Below, one piece after another: positions 1 through 5,561 of a stretch of 5,561 nt of DNA; position 1 is the first letter of the stretch; every line of letters begins with the position of its first letter. Location of the stretch: NCBI GenBank assembly GCA_040905705.1, contig JBBDQZ010000043.1, positions 1 through 5,561 on the forward strand, given 5' to 3'. The notes below the pieces were generated by a model, which did not search any database, was not told where the DNA came from, and saw only the letters and a list, made by a program, of their open reading frames with translations. The stretch is from JBBDQZ01 sp040905705. Its GTDB lineage: Bacteria > Bacteroidota > Rhodothermia > Balneolales > Natronogracilivirgulaceae. Both the position numbers and the translations under genes were made by a program.

Positions 1-1631
1 TTCAGGCTCTCTCTTCCAATGAACATGAGGAAGAGTTTTGGTCATTTCAGAGCGGCTCTTACAGCAATCGCCCTGATTGGGTGCTTCCGGTCGGAGAGGG
101 GTTTCAACAGCAGAACTTTTTAGGAATGAATGCGTCGGACTACGGAGGAGGAACACCGGTCGTCGATGTCTGGAGGCCGGATGCCGGATTGGCCGTTGGA
201 CACCTTGAAATTGAGCCTCAGCTTATTTCTCTGCCTGTTCAGTCGGCAGACCTAAACATGGGGGTTCAGATCGCTGTTCAGTTTGACGCCGATAGTGTTT
301 CCCAGGCGAAGTTTCCACACTCAATAATGCCTGGAGAGAGTATGTCTACATTTGAGACCTTTCTGACAGCGCATACGGGTGACTACTATACATCCCTGAC
401 AAATTACCGGAACATCATGACACAGAGTGGAATGGAGGTTTCAACGGCTCCTGAGTCAGCCTATGAACCCGTATGGTGCGCATGGGGATATGGGCGGGAA
501 TTTACAACGGAGCAAGTTGTCAACTCCCTCCCGAAAGTCCGTGAATTGGGTTTTGAATGGGCCGTACTGGATGACGGGTGGCAGATTGCTGAAGGAGAGT
601 GGGTCCCCAACGAGAAATTTGACAATATGTCCATGAGTGAATTTGTCGACCAGATTCATGCGAATGATTTGAAGGCGAAGCTGTGGTGGGCACCGCTGGC
701 GGCTGACCCGGGGTCACAGGTTCATGAGGAAGAGACAGATATGTTATTGGTCAACAAGGATGGAGAGTATCAGCGAATTTCCTGGTGGAACAGTGATTAT
801 CTGAATCCGGCACTGCCTGAGGTCAAAGAGTACCATACTCAACTTGTTCGTACATTTATGGAAGAGTGGGGATATGACGGACTTAAAATTGACGGACAGC
901 ATTTGAATCAGGTTCCGGCTGATCATGGACATGACCATATCCAGGTTTATCCGGAAGAATCGATCGAGGAGCTGCCCGACCTGTATAAAGAAATTTATGA
1001 AACAGCCATGACCATTAACCCGAATGCCGTTGTGGAAATTTGTCCGTGTGGGGCTTCCGTTTCTTCCTATATCATGCCTTATATGAATCAGTCGGTCTCT
1101 TCTGATCCGACCAGCTCCTGGCAAATTCGTCACAAGGGGAAGACCTATAAAGCCCTCATGGGAGCAGATGCCGCCTATTACGGAGACCACGTCGAACTCA
1201 GCGATAACCGGACTGATTTTGCCTCGACGGTAGGTATCGGTGGAGTGATCGGAACCAAGTTTACACTTCCTGATCCATCCAATCCCAATCGCAACGATTT
1301 AACACCTGAAAAGGAAGAATTGATTCGTAAGTGGATGGATATTTACAGAACCTACATGCTTCCCAAAGGTCAATACAGAGGGGAGTTGTATGATATCGGA
1401 TTTGATTTTCCGGAAGCCCATGCTGTAGAGAAAGACGAAGACATGTTCTATACGTTTTACTCTGAATCGTTTGATGGAAAAGTGGAACTTCGCGGACTGG
1501 CTCCCAATGTCGAGTATGAGCTTGTCAACTATGAGACAGGTGAGTCTCTGGGCAGCGCAAAAGGTCCTATAGCTCATTTTGAGACCAATTTTTCCGATCA
1601 TCTGATGATTCAGGCGAGAGTCCCGGAGTAG
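1..1631 (+). CDS. GH36-type alpha-galactosidase (melibiase), 5' end cut by window edge
   Basis: Probable exo-acting alpha-galactosidase that releases terminal alpha-linked galactose from oligo- or polysaccharides by a retaining mechanism. The frame is open from base 3 with no stop, so the GTG at 81 is internal and the true start lies upstream; 542 codons are visible. Codons before about 440 are the end of the N-terminal beta-sandwich domain (FWSFQSGSYSNRPDW near the start). The (beta/alpha)8 barrel runs from about 460 to 1340 and opens with VWCAWGYGREF. LDDGW at 567-581 supplies the paired Asp that bind galactose in the family. KID at 885-893 carries the expected nucleophile (Asp at 891-893). 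SSDPTSSWQIR at 1098-1130 carries the likely acid/base (Asp at 1104-1106). A small beta-domain closes the protein. The canonical Cys-Ser-Gly-Gly-Arg segment before the acid/base is replaced by CPCGAS, so this is a divergent GH36 branch and substrate is uncertain. It probably shares a transcript with the GH43 remnant that follows. The missing N-terminus may hold a signal peptide; this cannot be judged. Confidence 0.88.
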   Translation, partial: QALSSNEHEEEFWSFQSGSYSNRPDWVLPVGEGFQQQNFLGMNASDYGGGTPVVDVWRPDAGLAVGHLEIEPQLISLPVQSADLNMGVQIAVQFDADSVSQAKFPHSIMPGESMSTFETFLTAHTGDYYTSLTNYRNIMTQSGMEVSTAPESAYEPVWCAWGYGREFTTEQVVNSLPKVRELGFEWAVLDDGWQIAEGEWVPNEKFDNMSMSEFVDQIHANDLKAKLWWAPLAADPGSQVHEEETDMLLVNKDGEYQRISWWNSDYLNPALPEVKEYHTQLVRTFMEEWGYDGLKIDGQHLNQVPADHGHDHIQVYPEESIEELPDLYKEIYETAMTINPNAVVEICPCGASVSSYIMPYMNQSVSSDPTSSWQIRHKGKTYKALMGADAAYYGDHVELSDNRTDFASTVGIGGVIGTKFTLPDPSNPNRNDLTPEKEELIRKWMDIYRTYMLPKGQYRGELYDIGFDFPEAHAVEKDEDMFYTFYSESFDGKVELRGLAPNVEYELVNYETGESLGSAKGPIAHFETNFSDHLMIQARVPE

Positions 1632-1653
1632 GTATCAACCCTTCTGAAATAAA

Positions 1654-2141
1654 ATAAAGAAGAAACAGTCAACACGAATACTAAGATTTGTGTTACTTGT
1701 TGGTATAGCAAATTCAATTTCATCAAGGAAGAACATACCACTTAAGCTGAATAACAACTTTGGTTCGATTGAAGGCTGGTATGCTGATCCCGAAGGAATT
1801 ATATTTAATAACGAATACTGGATATTACCCACGTATTCAGATCATTATGGTGAACCGGATACATCCTCAGTATTTACAGAAAGACAACTCGAAGCCCGTT
1901 CGCAAGCTATCAACGAGCAATATCTGATTCAAACCTTTTTTGATGTATTCTCATCCAATGACCTGGTGAACTGGGAAATACATTCGCAGAATATTATATG
2001 GTCTACCATCGCCGTCCACTGGATACGGATAACCCCCACCACCGGGTTGTAAGTATCGACCGAATGTACTTCGATGAAAATGGTTTTATAAAACCGATCA
2101 AGATGACATTCGAAGGCGTGGTGGCTAATACACTAGAGTAG
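1654..2141 (+). pseudogene. GH43 glycoside hydrolase remnant (internal deletion plus frameshift)
   Basis: This is a broken member of family GH43 (five-bladed beta-propeller arabinosidases, xylosidases and similar). The first part reads in one frame to about 1998: a basic, hydrophobic signal-peptide-like stretch (KKKQSTRILRFVLLVGIA, 1657-1710), then EGWYADPEGIIFNNEYWILP (1771-1830), where Asp 1786-1788 fits the GH43 general base, then TFFDVFSSNDLVNWEIHSQ (1933-1989). This frame then runs nonsense to a stop at 2050-2052. From about 1989 another frame gives a GH43 C-terminus: EYYMVYHRRPLDTDNPHHR, then IDRMYFDENGFIKPIKMTFE, ending with TAG at 2139-2141. Only about 160 codons remain, against roughly 300-350 usual for such proteins. 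The central blades, which should hold the second catalytic Asp and the general-acid Glu, are absent, so no active enzyme can be made. The natural start also seems lost: ATA stands at 1654 where ATG would fit. Family assignment is from recognised motifs; substrate is unknown. Confidence 0.85.
1989..2001 (+). other. Deletion junction inside the GH43 remnant
   Basis: In the frame of the N-terminal fragment these bases read as the natural continuation after the VNWEIHSQ segment (N-I-I). In the frame of the C-terminal fragment the same bases read E-Y-Y-M, the natural lead-in to VYHRRPLD. Both readings look family-like over about ten bases. This suggests that the two ends of the lost segment shared a short direct repeat and recombined there. 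The breakpoint position is seen; the microhomology mechanism is inferred. Confidence 0.55.
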
Positions 2142-2167
2142 TGATATCAATATCAAATGATCTAACA

Positions 2168-2191
2168 CTCTCAGTTCATTGGACTGAAGAG
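2168..2191. other. Imperfect hairpin between convergent gene ends
   Basis: CTCTCAGT (2168-2175) can pair with ACTGAAGAG (2183-2191), giving eight base pairs with one bulged A and a seven-base loop. It spans the stop codon of the DUF6265 gene and lies 26 bases after the end of the GH43 remnant, where transcripts from both strands would meet. Neither side is followed by a run of T, so it is not a classical intrinsic terminator. It may be chance. Confidence 0.25.
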
Positions 2192-2662
2192 CCAAAAATC
2201 CTCAAATACCCATTCACCGTTTACGGGTCTGCCTACAGAAACGGCAAATTTATTATCAGGACGAACTTCATATGATACTCTTACATCTTCACCTTGCTTT
2301 TCAAAAAGGGCCTGTCCGTCACTACTCTCCAAAAACTTGTAATGGTCAAATTCATCTTTTTCTTCTACACCGATTAAACCGGGTCTGAAATGTTTTACTT
2401 TTACTTCAAGGCCGGTATCAGTCATTTCAATAGCAAAAATTTCATAAAGAACAGCTTTTCCTTCACCGATTATTCGAACTACACCTACCATGTTATCGCC
2501 CTCAGGCTCCGTCCAGAAAGCCTCAACCATATTTCCATTTCTCATGGTCTCCCAATGTCCTGAAATAAATTCCATATCAGAAAGTGTTCCGGCATTTTGG
2601 GCATTGACGTTATCCGTATTAACCAACAATAATAACAAGAAAAGAAAAAGTATATTTTTCAT
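2171..2662 (-). CDS. Secreted DUF6265-family protein
   Basis: A 163-residue protein of unknown biochemical role, resembling the DUF6265 family as I recall it. Residues 1-21 form a strong signal peptide (MKN, then a leucine/phenylalanine core, ending VNA before Gln22), which supports the ATG at 2660-2662 and predicts export to the periplasm or beyond. There is no lipobox Cys. The mature part is one small, probably beta-rich domain. Family-like features are GHWE near residue 36, FWTEPEGDNMVG (49-60), LYEIFAIE (72-79), VKHFRPGL (89-96) and EEKDEFD (100-106). The length is normal and the protein looks intact. No catalytic residues are established for the family that I know of. It lies 82 bases downstream of the aminopeptidase gene on the same strand, so readthrough is possible. 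The spacer is very AT-rich, but I could not pick out a Bacteroidetes-type promoter (TTTG / TAnnTTTG) or a Shine-Dalgarno site with confidence. Confidence 0.82.
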   Translation of the reverse strand: MKNILFLFLLLLLVNTDNVNAQNAGTLSDMEFISGHWETMRNGNMVEAFWTEPEGDNMVGVVRIIGEGKAVLYEIFAIEMTDTGLEVKVKHFRPGLIGVEEKDEFDHYKFLESSDGQALFEKQGEDVRVSYEVRPDNKFAVSVGRPVNGEWVFEDFWLFSPMN

Positions 2663-2744
2663 AAAATCACATTTAGAATATTAATATAGAATGATCAAAA
2701 ACATATGAAATATTTAATGAAAAGTGAAAACGAAAAATAAGTAC

Positions 2745-5561
2745 TTAATTTTCTCTCGAAGGTGGCCTTCGGTTATCATTAGAAATAGTATCGATTAATT
2801 TGTTATAAGGATCAATGCCAACCGAGACGGGTTCCTCACTCACAGTAATGGTGATTTCATTCATGATATCCGTGAATTTCCGTTTTTCAAGGTAAAGCAC
2901 GGTTTCTTCTCCATTCTCATCCACACCAAATACGCCTACATCAATCCAATCGTTGAGGGGTAAGGATTCAACAGGTCGCCGACGTCCCTCTATTTCCACT
3001 GCTAAACTGTCTCCGGATTCATTCAAGTAGATCCGTTCACCCGTTTCACCGGTTCGGTATTTGGTAGCTTGTAGTGTCATATTCACTTCAAAGGTGGTGC
3101 TGTCAATTTCAGTATAAGATGCTTCCTCCACACGGTTCTCATACAGCGTTATGGTCTCAAACATATCCGTGATGAGATATTGCAATGAATCGGGGGTTGC
3201 TTCTTTTAAATACTCAACCAAATCAAGAGAAATAGTATATGGGGGCTCCTCGAAAGCGAATTCATCTATATAGTCGCTCAGGGCGGCATTCAGAGTGGTT
3301 TCACCGATATAATCACTCAATGCATAAAAAACCAGTGAACCTTTATTGTAGTGAATGTACTGCTGATTTTCATTGTAGATGAGTGGCAATTCACGTTGAG
3401 ACTCAAAGCTTCGCCCCATTAAGTATGTGTCGAGTGCTTCTTTAAGGAATCGGCGCATTTGATGCACACCATATTCTTTTTCCAACACTTTTAAAGCGCT
3501 GTATTCCGAAAGACTTTCGGACAACATCGTTGCACCTTGCACATTCGCTCCGATCACCTGATGCGCCCACCACTGATGGGCCACCTCGTGTGCTGTAATA
3601 TTGAATGGATAGTTCACGGCATCATTTTGCGTAGTGTCCACATCTGCTATAAAACCAACGGCCTCAGAATAAGGTACGGTGTTGGCAAAAGATTGGGCAA
3701 AACTACCTCCTGTTCGCGGAAATTCAATGATACGAAGTTGCCGGAACTGATATGGACTGAAATATTCGGTATAATAATCGAGTGATTTTTTGACACCGTC
3801 GATCATATAATCCAGATTGTAGGTGTGAGCCGGATGATGGTAAATCTCAATATTCACGTCATTCCACTGGTCGCGTACAACATCAAATTCAGCGGAAATG
3901 AATGAGTAAAAATTCACAATGGTACTGTCCATTTTATAATGGTAAAATCGTCGGCCGTTTTCTTCCCATTCGTCTTGCAGATATCCTGGAGCGATGGCAA
4001 TTTGCTCGGGTGATGTTGAGATAGTTGTCTCAAAATCGATCCAATCTGCATCGCTGGAGATATAGTTGTTCATCCTTGCAGTGCTGTCTGTGGGAGGGGC
4101 CATGCGGTCTTTTTCAGGGAGCTCATAACGTTCACGAGCCTCCCGGCTGCTTAATTCTCCCGATTCCTGGTACCCGATTCTTGGGAAACTGAAGTTGTTG
4201 ATGAAGGTTCCATTCCCTCGAACCGGAGAATTATTCCGGAGGATCTCATTTGGTTTGTTGGAAAGGGTAAAAGAGAACAAGAGTGAATCACCTGGCATGA
4301 TGGGCTCGTTGAGTCGATATATATCGTAATTCAACGTATCGTCTTCCAATACGAGTTCAAAACCACGGTCGAATTCAAAAAAACTGATATAGTTGTTATG
4401 GTCAATATGGATGGAGTCTATGGCCACGTCCGTTTTATTTTCGAGTATAAAACTTCCTGCAACTTTAAAGTCCCGGCTCTCGGGATATAGATCCAGATTG
4501 ATGTTGCTGGACACTATCCTAGGCTGGGGTACATCTTTGTACTTGCCATAATTTTTCTCATAATTAGCTGTCCGCAATTCACTTTGCTGAGATGAAATAT
4601 AGTCGTACTTGATATTATTGACGTAATAGATCCAGCTTCCAATCCCCAAAAATCCTATTAAAGAAAGGGTGAAAATGATTTTAAGATTTGGTGTGAAGGC
4701 TTCTCCTGCATTTCTCAATCGTTCATTGATACTGCCCGGTAGCCCCCTTCGAAAGAAAAGTATGGCCATTACATATAAAGCGATTCCTAACAGTAACCAG
4801 TAAATTTTATATACAAAATAAGGAGCTAATGAATTTCCATACCCATTCATATCAGAATAAGCTGTGCCGGGAGCCTGATTGAATTTGAATAGCGTCTGCT
4901 CAATTCCAATTTGATCTAAAAAGGTGATGCCGATTGAGATGATCAATAAAAGAATAAACCCGATGTAGTAATTTTTGAATAAGTTATGAATGAAGATGGA
5001 GAGTAACCCCCAGATCACAACATGAATTAGAGAAATGGCGTAAAGATCAAAGAGATAGAGCCCGATTTCAAAATTATAGTAGCCGTTGTAAAGTTGAACT
5101 CCGAGACCGGCAATCATAATAATGGAAAGCAGTACCATCTGCATGAGCATCAGGGCCAGAAACTTGGAAAACAGGATGGTCCAGTTGGGAGTTGGAGTTA
5201 CGTGAATAAGCTGATCCATATGATCTCCACGACTGCGGTGAATGAGCATTCCCGCATATAAAAAGGTCAATATATTTATGAAAAGGCTAAAGAACGTGCC
5301 CGGAAGCTGGAGCATCTGCCAGGTTACTGGAAGTGTATCGGTTCCGAAGATTTCACTTCCCAATAGGATTACACTGAGTGATATCAGTAGTCCAATCAAT
5401 GCTATGATGATAAAAGCCCAGCCGCTAACGATATATTTAAAATCTACTTTGGCAAGTTCCCAGGATAATTTGATGTTCTCTATAAATGAGAAATTCATAT
5501 TCACCTTCGGCATAGTTACCGTCAAAATACTTCCGAAATTCTTTTTGGTTACCACTTCTCC
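2745..5561 (-). CDS. ABC-2-type permease-like / M1 zinc aminopeptidase fusion protein, 5' end cut by window edge
   Basis: A membrane-anchored M1-family metallopeptidase, expected to remove N-terminal residues from peptides; its natural substrate is unknown. The frame stays open to the window edge (two codons, Gly-Glu, precede the GTG at 5553-5555), so that GTG is probably internal. Related proteins of about 1200 residues carry more membrane segments upstream. Numbering from the GTG, about seven hydrophobic segments lie at residues 46-67, 88-106, 129-152, 170-192, 196-214, 248-268 and 291-312. The soluble M1 part begins near 345. Zinc-site residues are HEVAH (656-660; nt 3576-3590) and Glu680 (nt 3516-3518). 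Tyr736 in HYNKG matches the transition-state tyrosine. The usual GAMEN substrate motif is replaced by a GGSFAQSFANT stretch (616-626). A beta-rich tail follows to residue 936. The permease part resembles ABC-2 membrane domains; no ATPase gene is in view, though it could lie upstream on this strand, to the right of the window. The peptidase is probably exposed on the periplasmic side, which is an inference from the fusion. Confidence 0.88.
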   Translation of the reverse strand, partial: GEVVTKKNFGSILTVTMPKVNMNFSFIENIKLSWELAKVDFKYIVSGWAFIIIALIGLLISLSVILLGSEIFGTDTLPVTWQMLQLPGTFFSLFINILTFLYAGMLIHRSRGDHMDQLIHVTPTPNWTILFSKFLALMLMQMVLLSIIMIAGLGVQLYNGYYNFEIGLYLFDLYAISLIHVVIWGLLSIFIHNLFKNYYIGFILLLIISIGITFLDQIGIEQTLFKFNQAPGTAYSDMNGYGNSLAPYFVYKIYWLLLGIALYVMAILFFRRGLPGSINERLRNAGEAFTPNLKIIFTLSLIGFLGIGSWIYYVNNIKYDYISSQQSELRTANYEKNYGKYKDVPQPRIVSSNINLDLYPESRDFKVAGSFILENKTDVAIDSIHIDHNNYISFFEFDRGFELVLEDDTLNYDIYRLNEPIMPGDSLLFSFTLSNKPNEILRNNSPVRGNGTFINNFSFPRIGYQESGELSSREARERYELPEKDRMAPPTDSTARMNNYISSDADWIDFETTISTSPEQIAIAPGYLQDEWEENGRRFYHYKMDSTIVNFYSFISAEFDVVRDQWNDVNIEIYHHPAHTYNLDYMIDGVKKSLDYYTEYFSPYQFRQLRIIEFPRTGGSFAQSFANTVPYSEAVGFIADVDTTQNDAVNYPFNITAHEVAHQWWAHQVIGANVQGATMLSESLSEYSALKVLEKEYGVHQMRRFLKEALDTYLMGRSFESQRELPLIYNENQQYIHYNKGSLVFYALSDYIGETTLNAALSDYIDEFAFEEPPYTISLDLVEYLKEATPDSLQYLITDMFETITLYENRVEEASYTEIDSTTFEVNMTLQATKYRTGETGERIYLNESGDSLAVEIEGRRRPVESLPLNDWIDVGVFGVDENGEETVLYLEKRKFTDIMNEITITVSEEPVSVGIDPYNKLIDTISNDNRRPPSREN

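Noticed and set aside
81..83. GTG at 81 as the start of the GH36 gene
   Set aside because: The same frame is open to the window edge and the codons before it (FWSFQSGSYSNRPDW) look like GH36 N-terminal domain. The GTG is an internal valine.
744..1190. 148-codon minus-strand reading frame inside the GH36 gene
   Set aside because: It lies fully antisense to conserved catalytic sequence and has no recognisable domain; it is a shadow of the real gene.
1299..1601. 100-codon minus-strand reading frame at the end of the GH36 gene
   Set aside because: Antisense to coding sequence, with no recognisable features or start signal.
1690..2052. A complete 120-residue protein starting at GTG 1690
   Set aside because: The start falls inside a signal-peptide core, and the last 17 or so codons are the GH43 C-terminal region read in the wrong frame. 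It is part of the pseudogene.
2142..2160. GATATCAATATC as a small inverted repeat or terminator
   Set aside because: The stem would be only four A/T-rich base pairs with no T run, too weak to call.
2678..2687. ATATTAATAT palindrome upstream of the DUF6265 gene as an operator
   Set aside because: A ten-base A/T-only palindrome is expected by chance in such an AT-rich spacer, and no second copy is seen.
3537..3785. 82-codon plus-strand reading frame
   Set aside because: It is opposite the zinc-binding region of the M1 peptidase and is a shadow frame.
5553..5555. GTG at 5555 as the true start of the permease/aminopeptidase gene
   Set aside because: The frame stays open to the window edge and known relatives have a longer membrane N-terminus. 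The GGAGAA directly before it has no spacing, so it is not a credible ribosome binding site.

Overview
The window holds two gene blocks that converge near position 2150. It looks like chromosomal DNA from the Bacteroidota or a relative such as Balneolota. The evidence is the type of proteins (a GH36 enzyme beside a secreted GH43, a giant membrane-bound M1 aminopeptidase, a secreted DUF6265 protein), the AT-rich spacers and the lack of clear Shine-Dalgarno sites. No rRNA or other marker is present, so this placement is an inference.

Plus strand, 1-2141: the left edge cuts into a GH36-type alpha-galactosidase/melibiase. Its catalytic barrel is complete and it ends at 1631. About 22 bases later, probably in the same transcription unit, is the wreck of a GH43 glycoside hydrolase (about 1654-2141). 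Its N-terminal part (signal-peptide-like stretch, first beta-propeller blade) is joined out of frame to the last 50 codons of the same kind of protein, so the middle of the catalytic domain is gone. The pair looks like the tail of a carbohydrate-use locus that is losing one enzyme. No SusC/SusD, transporter or regulator lies inside the window.

Minus strand, 2171-5561: a large gene entering from the right edge encodes a multi-span ABC-2-type permease-like membrane region followed by an M1 zinc aminopeptidase domain. Downstream of it, 82 bases away on the same strand, is a small secreted DUF6265 protein. The two may be co-transcribed; there is no evidence that they work together.

I found no RNA genes, CRISPR arrays, insertion sequences or attachment sites. 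No stretch over 300 bases lacks a gene or gene remnant. I do not see a new defence or mobile system here. The most noteworthy items are the GH43 deletion relic, whose breakpoint can be read to within about ten bases, and the permease-aminopeptidase fusion with its non-canonical M1 motifs.
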